Part shown: piece after piece, positions 45,876 to 58,184 of the stretch
How the letters are laid out: each line of letters opens with the position of its first letter
Numbering within the stretch: the stretch's first letter is position 1
DNA from: Nymphaea colorata
Taxonomy: Eukaryota; Streptophyta; Magnoliopsida; Nymphaeales; Nymphaeaceae
Length of the DNA stretch: 64,000 nucleotides
Assembly: GCF_008831285.2 (NCBI RefSeq)
Contig: NC_045141.1
Coordinates: 13,874,106 to 13,938,105 of the forward strand
Direction of reading: 5' to 3'
Position numbers and translations under genes: made by a program
The notes under the pieces: model-generated
The model's input: the letters and a program-made list of their open reading frames with translations, nothing else
The model's database searches: none
What the model was told of the DNA's origin: nothing

Positions 45876-48157
45876 CTGATTCCTAGCCTTTTACAGTTAA
45901 AACTAAATATATTAATGAATATGTTTAAATCCGCCTAACTTTGATTTCAATTAATGTATTTCTCTCCTAAAACAATTTGGTGTGTCGAGTTTTGCCAAAT
46001 GACCGATATATATAAGTCCACATAAAGAATGAAGGCTGGAAGGATATCCAAATCTTTACACGTTTTGATAATGACTAATCAATGAAAATAAAAAAAAGGG
46101 GTGTAAATTTGTCTTTTTGTCTTCATTAATTTAGCATTAATTACTTCTAACCGATCCACCGTTTTGTGCTTAAAATAGCTGTTTGACAAATATTTTTTAG
46201 AAATAGCAAGACGATTATAATATTCCAAATAATTAGTCCTTCTTTCATGAATGCACCAATTGCAAGACAAAACATTGGAATTTTCCTTCATTTTGTTTGG
46301 CCAGATTTAGATTAGTTGTACTCTTTAACTGTATCATTTTTCCTTTTTTTGGATGTTCACATATAATAATTCAAATAAAGAAGAAGAAAAATCTACTTCA
46401 TATCTAAATCTGAATCAGGTTTCACAATTCGAATATGGTCCAAATCCAATTTCTAAATTTATATTAGACTCTAAATCTGGTTTTCAAACAAAATTCAAAC
46501 TGCATTGCGAATCTGCCATAGATTAAGAACTTAAACAAGTTCGAAACAGAATCCAGTGGGATACTTATTTAAATCTGAATCCATACCAGATGGGAATTAA
46601 ATTCAAATATAATCTGATTTCTAAAACAAAGTGTTGATTTTTTTTTTTTTGTCCGAGTTTTTTGAAACAGTTCGTCACTTATAAGATCCAAGTCGAACTT
46701 GTTGACATTCTTATAAGCAAACTTTGAGCTAAAACAAGCCAATTCGTAGAATAAAAAACAAAGAACAGGAATTTTAAAGAAGCAAAAAAAAAAAAAAAAA
46801 AATTCCCCTCACACAGTTGCACAAGGGGCCAAACATGGGACTGGGTGTTCGGGCAATATCTAACCTGGTTGGTGGTTATATTTGTGAAGGATTTTTTGGT
46901 GCACAAAAGTATGCAATAACATAAACGCCCCAATAAAAATACAAAAAATAAAACTGTTTAAATGTGTGAAAATGCTCGCATCTTCTTTTTGGTGCATATT
47001 TATTTAGAAAGCTCTTTTTATCTTGATTATCTTGATTGTAGGCCTAAGCATCGGCTGGTCCGCTTGACATTTGAAACTCGAGTTGGATCCAACAATGAAA
47101 AATCTTATCGAGCCGAACCGAACTTAGTCGGGCTCACCCAATGCCTTTTTTTTTTTTTTTTGACCCAAGCCCAGGCCCGAGTCAAGCCTACGCATCGGGT
47201 ACTCGGCCGGAGTACCCCTCAAACCTACAACCTCCAAAAAACCTTTATGTTAGAGAAAGAGGAGGAGGAAAGGAAGGTGTGGTTGGGCACAAGCAACGTC
47301 TTTCAGGTGTAGTTAAGATGTGATCAACTGAACCTACCAATCTCACGGCGTTCCCAGAGGATGAAAGACCGGTAGGGCTTGGGTATGCTCGGTTGAATTG
47401 CGGTCGTTCGGTTCGAGCCCATGCTGCTTTTTAGCCTCTTCAACTTGTCAAGAGTCAATTAATGTTATGACCGGTGATAGAGGCCCGCCGATTTGGTTCA
47501 CAGGCCAACTTTCACAAATTAGATAGTTTCTGATTCAAATTCACTACATGGATATACTTTATTCATAATATTTTCTTAAATGGACCTTGCACCAGAATCC
47601 AAGAAATTGAACTTGTGGTAAACTACATACTTTTGTTCTAAATCATGTCCATATATTAAAAAAAAAATGCAGAAGCAAATAGAGTTCATCGTCTCTCCAC
47701 AAAGAGAGAAACTAACTGGGAAACATCGATAAAGACAATGGTAGATAAAGAGTTTCTTTATTCGATTTAGAGTGTCGAAGTTCATAATCAGACGATGACT
47801 CTGCCCATTTTAAAATGAGCGCAACAGTATTCTTTCTGTATCTTAAACATAAGCATCAACAATCGGCTATAATCTGCCATGGACTCCAGAAAACTCTCCA
47901 CAATAGCGTGTGCGTGTTCTGATCAATTGCCAGCGCATACCAATTGCTTGGACCCTTCAGTGGAGGGCGGACGGTACTAGAAGAGCGGTGGTGGCGGCGG
48001 CGGCGGTGGTGGCGGAGGCGGCAGCGGCGCAAGCGGCGCATAGAGTGGTCCACCGAAGAGCGACTCGAACAACCAGCAGCAGCAAAGGACGGAGAGTCTG
48101 AAAGATCACCAAAGAAAAGGGTTTCGACTTAAGCAACTAAATCTTTTCTAGACCCAC

Positions 48158-48283
48158 GCAAAACCACCTGTAGAGATTCTGTGAAGGAAGTTCTAAGTTC
48201 TAACACTTACATTCCTGTTAGCAAAACCACCTGTAGAGATTCTGTGAAGAAAGTTCTAAGTTCTAACACTTACATTCCTGTTA
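48158..48283. repeat. Tandem duplication, period 63 bp
   Basis: Two copies of a unit starting GCAAAACCACCTGTAGAGAT, one base different inside. 63 bp is 21 codons, so the duplication is frame-preserving on the plus strand. On the minus strand each copy holds an AATGTAAGTG donor-like and a CTCTACAGG acceptor-like word. Confidence 0.9.
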
Positions 48284-48680
48284 AACATCCGCAGCAGTCA
48301 TCGCAAGGATCGGGAGCCGGTGGTCGTGGTGGAGGTGGTGGAGGCGGTGGAGGGGGTGGAGGTGGGTACCATAGCGGTGGTGGGGGTGGCGGGTACGACA
48401 GCGGCGGTGGCGGTGGAGGAGGAAGAGGAGGAGGTGGAGGTGGCGGAAGTCTCCATGGGTCGACGGGCGGTGGTGGAGGGGGAGGTCCCCAAGGGTCAAC
48501 TGGCGGTGGAGGAGGAGGAGGTCCAAAATCCCGCCAAGGGTCGTCCGGCGGACCAGGGCGTCCAGGTCTCATTCTGAAAATGAGGCCTCTCTTCCACCAC
48601 CACCACCACCTTGGATGGTGCTGAAGTAGGCGACGAGAAGATGGCGAGGTATATGAAAAGGAGTCGGTTAATTTGGACAT
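48270..48680 (-). CDS. Possible proline-rich protein, 136 codons (low-complexity)
   Basis: From ATG at 48680: MSKLTDSFSYTSPSSRRLL, then PGRPGPPDDPW, then blocks of six to thirteen prolines separated by VDPWG/VDPWR, and a Cys-rich end DPCDDCCGCLTG. The opposite strand (48181-48624) is open as a poly-glycine protein but has no early ATG, so the minus reading is preferred. The stop sits on an ATGTAAGTG word that would make a good splice donor, so the true gene may continue. Proline-rich proteins of this look are cell-wall or membrane proteins in plants, but I recognise no family. A second Gly/Pro-coding GC patch at 47975-48035 could be part of the same unit. It may not be a gene at all. Confidence 0.35.
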   Translation of the reverse strand: MSKLTDSFSYTSPSSRRLLQHHPRWWWWWKRGLIFRMRPGRPGPPDDPWRDFGPPPPPPPVDPWGPPPPPPPVDPWRLPPPPPPPLPPPPPPPLSYPPPPPPLWYPPPPPPPPPPPPPRPPAPDPCDDCCGCLTGM

Positions 48681-49930
48681 GGGGCCGGAGAATGGCGGTT
48701 GGCAGGAGAAAGGGCACTGGAACCTTTCCTCTGCGATCCGCCATTCTGCTCTTTGACCGGTTGCTGTGCCTCTGGCTTCATCAACCTCTGTTCTTTCACA
48801 TTAACGTCCCTTAGAACAACAGATGTTTGGCCTCGATTTTCTCGTTAGATCTTTGATTTTTGAAAAGAGGATGCGCACTTTTTCTAGAACTAAAGCTCAG
48901 AAAATTCCCTTCTCTGAATTGAATCCGTTTCCTTTTATTCCATTGCCTAAGTTCATGCAATAAATGCGTTTCAGGACTTCCTCACATCCGACCCTTAAAA
49001 AAATAAATAAATAAAAGAGATGCATACAAATCAGCTGTTAATGTAAACACCGGAAGAAGCGAAATATTGATTTAAGAGCCCAGCTTCCGTTCCCGGTTTC
49101 TGAATTTGAACCTCCTGAGATCATACATGAATTTCTGGCAAAATCTTGTATGCAAACCAACTAATTTTTCTGCAAGTTTCAGGTTTGGTAATAGGAACTC
49201 TAACACAATGTTTTATAAATTTCTCTCAGAGATAGTGGCAGATTAAATTTCTCCCACAAACGGTGGCAGATTCATGAACATAGTTTCATGAATCTATACA
49301 ATTTGTAGAACAGATTTAAAATGAAACATTATGTCAATATTCTCACGAGTCTACTATAATCTTAGGAACAAAATAAATATTAAGCATTATTATTATTGTG
49401 TTATTATTGTGTTAATGTTCCAGTTGCCAAACAACTCCTAAATAGCAACATCAAACTAGTGAGGATACTGATTTTATGACAATGGTTTTGGTTGGAGTCA
49501 GCTTTTGTGCTCATAATACAACATCAAACAATACAACATCAAACAGTATTTACAACGTTGTTACTTTTACTTGAATTTTTATCGTATATGGACGTGGGCT
49601 TCAGCTCCAGACACCAAAAGTAGACACTGTACCCTATAAAAATAAAAGATTGAGTGAGCGCTTCGACCTTTAGTCAAGCAGTGGGTTTCCCATGCTCACC
49701 CGCATAGATGTAGACTTACTTCATTATAGTGTGGGTGGTTCAAACTAACCCTGGTCTTGTCCTTGGCGTGAAACTTGGGATCAGGTGCGGCCCATTAGGT
49801 CTGGCAAATTAATATCTAGCTTAACATTTGTGTAATAAGGCGACCAAACGATCAATACTGCTGATCTTCATGGTTCTCGTGGGCTTCCAGTTGGGTCATG
49901 AATCTCGTGGGCATCTAAAGCTAATATTTT

Positions 49931-49932
<2 letters not shown>

Positions 49933-49979
<47 letters not shown>
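49933..49979. repeat. (AT)n microsatellite
   Basis: About 23 AT units followed by a purine-rich stretch to about 50010. Confidence 0.9.
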
Positions 49980-49983
<4 letters not shown>

Positions 49984-51090
49984 GAGAGAGAAAAAGAAAG
50001 AGAAAAGGAAAAAAGTTGGTGAAAACCAGTCCACTATACAAAAACCAGACACATTAAAATTATATAGAGTTTATTCCATGTCTGGAAACGAAATAAATGG
50101 TGCCTTAAAATATTGTCCTTCCTGAAAAATCTGTTCAAGTTTTCTTTTAAAAAAAGCGTAGCATGGTTTCAGGTTTCATTGCACATTTCAGTTTCTTGTT
50201 GTTTTTGTTGCTTACGTTTTCTACGGATGATATTAAGTTTATTTGCTAAACACGTGTTTCTTGTTCATAAACATGATAAAAGTAACGAAACTAGTCATTG
50301 ATCTCAATTCAAGCTCTTTGTCCATGTTACCATGTGCAAAAAGAAATTAACAGATACCACCATAAAAGGTTGAGATTTGAAGGTGAAGAACATGGTTGCT
50401 GCATACAAGTTCATTAATTATATGTGTTTAATGAATTGAATCCACGGTTGTTTTCAAGCTACATTTAGCTTTACAAAACAAGAAAAGAAGTGCTCATTGT
50501 CAATGCACAAGATCAAGAAGGAGAGAAAATTTTGAAGAAGATCCAACAAATTAAGGAACCGATGGATGGCGGAAACCATGAAATGGTAAGAGATAGAGAG
50601 AATCGTGCGAGACGGCCACAAAAAGTTTTGAAGAAGTTGTTTCTAAAACTACGGATGGACAACATAAAGAAAATAACGCGTAGAACTTTGTTTCTCCTAA
50701 ACTTCTTCATGCAGAGAATTTTTAAGTGGAATACTCGAGTTTTGGCTCCATGTGTTTGAGAGACAGGAGTTGCATGGCTTTGCAGTTGGGTGATTTCTCT
50801 ATTACACCTGCAGCATCTTCTGATGAAGCTTCTCAGAAATCAGTTGCAAAGCCACTGTTGATTGCTTCAATTTTTTTCATTTTGCTGGTAGATTATAGCC
50901 ATTTGGGCAGACAAAATCTTTGATATGGCGTTGTAGCTTTGAAGGAGAGGTGCAATTTCTTCGTAGGAACGAGCACGAGGCTTGAACGCCGAAGCCAGGA
51001 AAAGCTTCATATCCTTCACCAAGCCCTTGCAGTAGTTAGAAATCACGGGCATTAAACGAGATAAAGTCGTTGCCACCCATTTCTCTATTC

Positions 51091-51290
51091 ACGGGTGGAA
51101 CCAAGGTAGGGTTTGTTTGAGCCTTGCCTACCTCAAATTTTTTTTTTTTTAATTTGTAAGTAAACTTTAAAAAATTTCAATTGTTTTATATAAAAATTTT
51201 AGAAAATAATATTTTAACCCTAATAAAAAAATTTAGAAACTTAATTCGGCGCCCTCATCAAAAATTTCTTATTTTGCTCCTGTCTCTTCA
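51091..51290. mobile_element. hAT-like MITE, GTGGCGGAGCC family copy 4
   Basis: Starts GGGTGGAACCAAGGTAGGG and carries the same T-run and AT-rich body (TTTATATAAAAATTTTAGAA) as the copies at 59331-59520 and 62421-62580. It ends near AAAAATTTCTTATTTTGCTCC. The ends are worn. Confidence 0.45.
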
Positions 51291-51330
51291 TTCATTGTTA
51301 ATATTTTGCCTGACATGTTGCAAATCGTCA

Positions 51331-51456
51331 GTGGTGGCTTTAGCGATAAAAGTCTTTACTGACATTTTTTTTTGCGTCACTATAAAAAACAAGAAATATT
51401 GTACTGACGCTTACCCACGTCCTTTAGCGTCAGTAAAATCAATTTTTTGTAAGTGC
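51331..51456. mobile_element. Possible CACTA-type terminal fragment
   Basis: Words TTTAGCG, ACTGACGC and TAGCGTCAGTAAA occur in both orientations, and the right end CAATTTTTTGTAAGTG complements to CACTTACAAAAAATTG, close to the CACTACAAAAAA terminus of plant CACTA elements. It is short, non-coding and unpaired. Confidence 0.3.
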
Positions 51457-52741
51457 GCCATTAGCATTTTTTTCTTCCCTTTAGAAATGGTTTCAGCCAT
51501 CCACTAATAATTTTGAGTTGGAACTACTCATTTCGTGGGGAATTGCAATTTCGAAACGGTAGTCGACTAGACAGCCCTTAATATTTCTACTTCTTATTAG
51601 AGAGAGTTATGTTCTATCACAACTTTCCTTAAACGAGGTCATGAGTTCTACTTCGAATTCATGCATGTTTAATTGTGACATTATTATTATGAATATTCAT
51701 ACTAGCATAGCCACTTAAATTGTGAATTTAACCAAAATCATGGTCAAGATTCATTTGACAATCAACTGAATGGCGAAATTTGAGTTTAGTTATGGCATGC
51801 AGATCAATAGAATGCCTATTTAATTATATGTTCACTCAACTAAATAAAATTTTCAAACATTCATGACATGAAAACATAGTTATGCATCATTACATACTAT
51901 TATGCTCGAACCACCATAACTTGTGAATTAAAATGAACAAGTTTTCAATATGATGTCTACCCTTATCTTAGTACTCTATGAAATCAAGTGACTCAAAGTA
52001 TACTTTTGGCATCAAATATGTACTGATAATAAAACATTTAACAGTAACAAAGAAGTGAGATATATATTCATGCACATGCATGCAAATAATTATTATTGTT
52101 AGCATCCTTGCAACCATAATTAAGTTTCTCTTGTCAAAGCACTGCAGGCACTACACGAGTGATGCAACTAACATTCATTCAACTGCATGTACACAATGCA
52201 TGCTAACCATGTGATTGGCATGCTTAATGGAAATGAGAGGCACAATGCAATCTATGGCCATCATGAATCAAGTCATTAACACCAACAGTGTGGATCTAAA
52301 TCCCCAACTTAATTAGATCTGAAATATAACAAAAATACAATCACAAATGCATGTTCAATGCATAGTCAAATCCAAACAAAAGCCTGCATGCAACCAGAAA
52401 TCAAGAATGTTCACATATGACAATCCACATGCACATGCAATAATCGGCATGCAACTATGTCTAAAAATTCAAATCCAGATTCAATTCTATCATTACTTTA
52501 TGGTGCATGTTCATGATGTATATGAGATATATTGAAATCAGATTAACTTAAGTTAATTTTTACTTGTTTTATCACGTGTCTTCTGAAAATAATATTTGAG
52601 ATCGTGAGGTAAAGTGTACAATAAATTCGTGTCCATAGAACTTGGTCCCAAAAATAAGTTAAGATCCAAAATTTCCTAATACCAGTCCAAGAGACTTGGA
52701 AGTTTCAAAAACATAAAATGAGCCAAAGGTACCTTATAGAT

Positions 52742-53092
52742 AATGGCAGCACAAAGAGCCTAGCCAACTCGGGCTTAACTCAAATTCGTTTGCAAAAACT
52801 CGGTTCGTGTTCAATTCGTGTATAAACAAGTCGAGTTTTATAGTCGACTTGACTTGCAAACTGGTACTCTTTGTCAAAACCGGCTCACCAAATCACTGGT
52901 TTGAACTTTTAGGGTAAAAAACAAATTTTAACAAAATTACACGAGTTAACGTTTATACAAGCTAAACGAGTCGAGTTCAAACTCGATTTTGTGCCATCGA
53001 GTCGGGCTCAAACTTGTTATAAAGAGTTAAACTTGAGTTCGTGTGCTCGAGCTGGCCAAGCTGCAGATCGACTCGACTAGTGTGCAACCCTA
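52742..53092. mobile_element. GAGTCGAG-rich inverted-repeat element, copy 2
   Basis: The left end has ATGGCAGCACAAAGAGCCTAG. The right end, complemented, reads AGGGTTGCACACTAGTCGAG. The interior is rich in CGAGTCGAG/ACTCG. It lies about 190 bp upstream of the ribosomal P0 promoter region. Confidence 0.5.
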
Positions 53093-53394
53093 CCTACAGA
53101 CATTAAAAGCACTTTGTTTAGAATTTATAAACATGCAAAGTTATTAAAATTGCGGCCGTGAGTGGCCCGTGACCCTCTTAGTGCAATTGGTTTTCTGAAA
53201 AATGAGGAGAGTCAAGATTTTTTAAGATTGTAACAGTATATTATACAATAACTGGAACATGTGGGGCTTTTATGAAATTTCTTCTAGGGTTTGTCCGATA
53301 TCGAAACCCCATTTCTTGCACCTCTTATTACCCAACACGAGTTCTTTCTCTGCCTCTGTGACTCTGTCTCTCTCGCGCGTTCCCTGCTTCATTC

Positions 53395-53403
53395 TTAGGG
53401 TTT
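53395..53403 (+). promoter_or_regulatory. Telo-box of the ribosomal P0 gene
   Basis: TTAGGGTTT, the inverse of the AAACCCTAA telo-box found in promoters of plant ribosomal-protein genes, 160 bp before the ATG. A related TCTAGGGTTTG sits at 53284-53294. No TATA box is seen, as is common for this class. Confidence 0.6.
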
Positions 53404-53562
53404 TATTTTGGGGTTAAAGGGACGGCGCCGTGCTGTCCACCTTGACGATAGTTATCCCTATCCGTCTTGGTCCTCTTTCTGCTTTTCTCCGACCACTTTC
53501 CGTTCGCCTTCTTCCTCATTCGCTAGTTTTTTTTGTAGTTGTGTGTTTTTCCTCCAGCAGAA

Positions 53563-54615
53563 ATGGCGGTGAAATACTCCAAGGCCGAGAAGAAGGTCAT
53601 GTATGACAAGAAGCTTTGCCAGTTGCTGGACCAGTACAGCCAGGTGCTCATCGCCGCGGCTGACAACGTCGGATCCAACCAGCTCCAGAGCATCCGCAAG
53701 GGTCTCAGGGGCGATTCCATTGTCCTCATGGGAAAGAACACGATGATGAAGCGGACGATCCGCCTTCACTCCGAGAAGACCGGCAACAAGGCGTTCCTGA
53801 ACTTGATCCCCCTGCTTGTGGGCAACGTTGGGCTTATTTTCACCAAGGGAGACCTGAAGGAGGTCAGAGAGGAAGTTTCCAAATACAAGGTTGGAGCACC
53901 GGCACGTGTTGGGCTTGTTGCTCCCATTGATGTGATTGTGCCTCCTGGAAACACTGGCTTGGATCCTTCTCAGACATCATTTTTCCAGGTTCTGAACATT
54001 CCCACCAAGATTAACAAGGGTACCGTTGAAATCATCACTCCTGTGGAGTTGATAAAGAAGGGTGACAAAGTGGGTTCATCTGAGGCAGCTCTGTTGGCAA
54101 AGCTAGGAATAAGGCCATTTTCCTATGGTCTTGTTATCCTCTCTGTGTATGAAGATGGTTCTGTCTTTAGTCCCGAAGTGCTGGACCTAACAGAGGATGA
54201 TCTTATGGAGAAATTTGCAACTGGTGTTTCATTGGTGACAGCATTATCTTTGGCCCTATCGTATCCAACTCTTGCAGCTGCACCGCATATGTTTGCTAAT
54301 GCATATAAGAATGTTGTAGCCGTTGCCCTTGCAACAGAGTATTCCTTCCCTCAGGCTGAGAAAGTCAAGGAATACCTAAAGGTATGCAACCAACCTGGGC
54401 CCGCACATATTTTTCATTGCTGATTTTTTTTTTTTTTCACAAATGAGTTTGATGTTTTTATGATGGTGTAGGATCCAAGCAAATTTGCCGTGGCTGCTGC
54501 TCCTGTAGCTGCTGAGACTTCTGCCGCACCTGCTGCTGCTGCCAAAGAAGAAGAAAAGAAAGAGGAGCCAGCAGAGGAATCGGACGATGATATGGGCTTT
54601 AGTTTGTTTGATTAA
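53563..54615 (+). CDS. RPP0: 60S acidic ribosomal protein P0 (uL10)
   Basis: Two exons, 53563-54381 and 54472-54615, give 320 residues, the normal eukaryotic P0 length. P0 anchors the P1/P2 dimers on the large ribosomal subunit and binds the GTPase-centre rRNA; it acts in cytosolic translation. Visible family blocks: [46 protein letters not shown], the RNA-binding and P1/P2-binding middle with [16 protein letters not shown], then an Ala-rich hinge, a charged [12 protein letters not shown] segment, and the strictly conserved tail [11 protein letters not shown] that contacts elongation factors. The 90-bp intron falls just before the hinge (EYLK/DPSK). The ATG follows CCTCCAGCAG, which looks like the acceptor of a 5'-UTR intron; an upstream frame with MCVFPPAE is not part of the protein. 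The gene looks intact and functional. Confidence 0.98.
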
Positions 54616-57600
54616 GTTAACACCGTGTCTGTTGGATATTAATTTTGAATTTCTTCTACTCTTGTGTGAGAGTTCTCAGTTTTTTGAGGTTTTGACAGCC
54701 CGCTACTATTCTTAGTTTTTGTTAGCTCTCTCTCTCTCTCATACCCCTTTTTTCTATTTTTTATCAATTTTGTCTAATTATTATGTTTTTTTAAATAGGG
54801 TTGAGTGTTTTCTCTGGTGAGTTGGAATTGTCTGCTCTGTTGATGCGTGTTATTGGTTTTAGCAGTAACATTAGGATATTACGTGTTGATCACTTCATTG
54901 TTATGCTTAACACTCTTGATTGAATGCCTAGCCATGTTGCTTCGGTAGTATGTTGGTGTAATCGAAATCTTTGGTTGATGTATCGTAGGTGCCCAATGCT
55001 CATTATTCATCAATGAATGGGCCTTAAAGGATGGATTTGATTTGTGCATTGCCTGACTTTGTTTGTAACTTTGTTTTTGGAGATTTCAGATTCTTTGTTG
55101 CTTCTGCAGTCACGGGCTGAATTGGAGTTTCAAAATATTTTGGGTTGACAACCTTCAATCACGATGTCTTGGATGTTATGTCTGTCCCATATGCTAGTAA
55201 TAGTAAAACCGATCAGTCCTCGGGACCTCGAACCTTTGTTCTTCTTAATTTGAGTTTTTAATTTTAATCGTACTATTTTCACATATTATTTTAGAAGACA
55301 TTTGAGATAGATGCATAATCAGTTCTACAGTATAATTGGGTTGAATGCTTCACTGTTCGCACAGTTAACCCACTAGTAGGATAGGGATTCTCTACCCTGT
55401 CCACACTCTGTTTTCCTTTCTCTCGTTTACTATTGTATTATCTATTTATATATTTTTCTTTGTTAAGGTTACCAACTTACTGGTCTACCAAGCTTGAACA
55501 TCTCTTGATGAAGACAATAGCCACAATAACGGGTAAAAATGAAATGATCCCAATAAAAGACAAAAACTGAAAACAAGAACAGAGAAGGGGAATTCTGGGT
55601 TGTTTCTCTCTTTTGTTTATCCATCTATTTACATGTGAATTTATTTATTGATTTATTTATTTATGTTTGGGGCAAGCAAAGGATGTTCTGCTGCCTCCTG
55701 TAACTGAATAGAGGCATTCGAGCTGTCTACATCTCTTCCTTATGCCACTATATGTATATAATTGTAGTCTTACAACATCTGTATATTACAATATCATGTC
55801 TAACTGAGCATGTAATGTGTCGATGCATCTCCATCTGTCCTCAAGTGTACTGATGGCATAAATGGTGCTGATGAAGATTCTGGATTATCAAGAAAGAATG
55901 GACCATACACGGGCAGTTACTAAATTCTAATGGAATAGGGAATTCTTTATTGTAACTGCTCCTTACACTTAGGAGAAGCGTTTTGAAACTATTTTGAAAT
56001 TCATTATAAATAAGAAGTTATAATGTACTAAGGCCGATGGGTGGAGGCCTTCGATGGGCTAGGAATTATTCCAGCCACGTTAAATGATTTCCTTTCATCT
56101 TTGTTTTTTATGTTTCCCTCATGGTATCAGTGGAGGGATTGCTGAAGAAAAATTATGCCTCAATGAAGGCCTCTCGATGACCAAAAGGATCGCTGACTTC
56201 TTCACCAAAGCAAGGACTTGATTTAGTTCTAAACAAGATCTCCACAGCAAACAGAGACTTAGCACTCTGCAAGTCTGGTGGCTGTCAATATTTTGGTGAC
56301 AAGCCTGTTGTTCAGTGCACTCTACACCGGAAGAAAGCTCTCACCTGGTGGGCATATACTTGGAAATCTATTTTGTGCTACATCATGCTTGTCCATTAAT
56401 TTTAAGTTTATACACAGATCATATACATGTATATATGTATGTATGTTCCGGGAGCTACAACCATTCTGTGCAGTTGCAGGACGTGTCAGTCAATGTGGAT
56501 GTTCAGCATATTTTGATATATATGAACATGGAAAACAGTGTCTTTTACTGAAAAACTATGCGAAGTCTGCTTGCAAAAAAATGTTATTTCCTGTCTTACA
56601 AGATGTTCAACATTATATATGATCAATGATTTTTAATTTGTTATTCAAATGCCCATATATTCTTTGCTGAATACCATCTTGACCAACCTAGATTTCTATT
56701 ACTTTTTCCAAACCATTAGGGATGGCTAAACTGTCTCTTTTATGCATGTTGTGCACTTTTGTTCTATGAACTCCTTGAAACATTTCAGTAGGGATGAGCC
56801 AGTAGAGGCTTATGTTGTCCATTTGTTCTGTAAATTGCTTACTTGGTAAATTATGTGTAAATTAGAATGGAAGTCACATTTTTCCAGTACATGTATTACA
56901 ATCCATCTTTGATTTATATCAGATGGATGCTGGTTGCTTCATTTATTTTATTTGACCTCGTTTTCTTTTGGTTAATTGGATCTTTATTTCATGCAGCATG
57001 ATTTCATGTGTATATGTTATAGGTCCATGTTAATATATATCGCATGCTGGTGCGGTTTTGCATGAGTGGCACTACATCAGAGTATGGCTGTATCCTCAAG
57101 GAGTGTCCTCTAGAAATTTTATGTAGATTATTTGTTAATGGAGTTTCTGTGTAGCCAATAGAATTTCAGGTGCTTTTATTTCTTGCTTTAGGAGATTATA
57201 AACAATGGCATCCCCTAAAAGAACCGAAAATTTATTTTACTTCAAGATAGCTAATGATTGTGATTTTTTTGCTGTGAACTGTATTTGTTAGTCTTTCAAT
57301 TTTAAGATAAATTAAGATTGTTCAAGGTGGTCAGTTGATGTTGATGTTGTACATGCAAAATTTGTGACTTGTAGTCTTTTTTTTTCTTTTCCTGTGTGCT
57401 TGCACGGAATAACAGTATCAGGCTTGGTTGTGGCTTCATGTGGGCATGCAGATTAAAGTGGTACCGTTTGGTCCGCTCCTGAAAAAAAAAAATTTTGGTT
57501 CCGCCCTTACATATGTCTGCCCTACGCTGTATTGTAACTAACATATCATAAGCTAGTAACATATGTAAATTAATTTTTTAATTCATAAAATTTTTAAAAA

Positions 57601-57882
57601 AATAAAAAATAGGTAAAATCAGGAAAAACAAATAAGAAATTGAAAAAAATGTGTTGTACATAAAAAAATCTCATCACATGAAATGACAAAAGTGTTGATT
57701 TTAGAGTTTAATAAAATGTTTTAGATTACATTACAAGTTTGCAACAAATAATATATATTTTATTATTATATCAATCAACATCCCATCATTCCCAGGGGCC
57801 ATGAGTAATCATGCCATATAGGAATGTCAATTACTGATCATTTGTCAGAGACCCTAGAAAGAGGGAAAGAACTGAGTCATCA
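54616..57882. other. 3' flank of RPP0 and intergenic spacer
   Basis: 54616-55020 is probably the RPP0 3' UTR and terminator region (T-rich, with a CT run at 54727-54741); no canonical AATAAA was found close to the stop. Beyond it the sequence is AT-rich with no supported gene, apart from the LTR-like remnant near 56122. Confidence 0.4.
55920..56250 (+). mobile_element. Degenerate LTR retrotransposon remnant
   Basis: ATTATAAATAAG at about 56004 could be an LTR promoter, and TTTCCCTCA followed by TGGTATCAGTGG (56122-56133) resembles an LTR end plus initiator tRNA-Met primer site, matching the standard site at its first nine bases. Seventy bases on, GCTGACTTCTTCACCAAAGC reads ADFFTKA, the motif that ends copia RNase H. 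Primer site and pol end so close together imply an internal deletion. The limits are guesses. Confidence 0.35.
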
Positions 57883-57985
57883 GTTGTTCTTCAAACTTAG
57901 TTGTTTTGGAAGTAGCACACTGGTGCGGGGGAAAGTTGTTCTTCAAACTTAGTTGTTTTGGAAGTAGCACACTGGTGCGGGGGAA
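57883..57985. repeat. Tandem duplication, period 52 bp
   Basis: Two almost identical copies of a unit starting GTTGTTCTTCAAACTTAGTT and ending in a GCGGGGG run. It includes the A-box-like word of the SINE-like unit. Confidence 0.95.
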
Positions 57986-58184
57986 GTGTTATGTTCGTTA
58001 AGAACTCGGGTCGAGTCCTTGGGCATCACCTGCCCGCTCCAGACGTGTTTCAGTCCTTGGCCGGTAAAAGGGTTCGAAGCAAGCTCACTTCACTCAGGGC
58101 GGAGGGTGACGAGGGGGGGAGAGCTGTGGCATCTCTTAGGCGGTGGAATGAACCATTCATCCTAAAAAAAAAAGAAAAAAAAAA
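57935..58184 (+). mobile_element. SINE-like element
   Basis: TAGCACACTGG (57965-57975) resembles a pol III A box and GGGTCGAGTCC (58008-58018) a B box, at a tRNA-like spacing of 43 bp. A non-AT-rich body of about 150 bp follows and ends in an A-rich tail (58163-58184). This is the architecture of tRNA-derived plant SINEs. No target duplication is apparent, and the 5' end is blurred by the tandem duplication at 57883-57985. Confidence 0.5.

Larger units (their letters stand above)
45121..53280. other. Intergenic spacer with repeats and a Gly/Pro low-complexity ORF
   Basis: Eight kilobases with no confident gene. Separate entries cover the TRIM-like remnant, the Pro/Gly-rich region, an AT microsatellite, a hAT-like MITE and a GAGTCGAG element. 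46390-46620 is built of repeated AATCTGAATC/CCAAATC words, like 28430-28710. 47040-47420 contains CCCAAGCCCAGGCCCGAG and related words, recurring near 60750-60840, another dispersed family. 49650-49760 has weak pol III-like boxes but no A-tail. The remainder is AT-rich. Confidence 0.4.

Noticed and set aside
48181..48624. Plus-strand poly-glycine protein
   Set aside because: It begins with GTG and has no early ATG. The minus-strand frame over the same DNA has a real ATG, so the plus reading is treated as its shadow.
49670..49752. Possible SINE or tRNA-like boxes (AGTCAAGCAGTGGG and GTGGTTCAAACTAACC)
   Set aside because: Box matches are weak, and there is no A-tail or target duplication; the unit at 57935 is much better.
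53458..53769. Antisense frames over the RPP0 first exon
   Set aside because: Shadows of a strongly conserved ribosomal-protein exon on the opposite strand.
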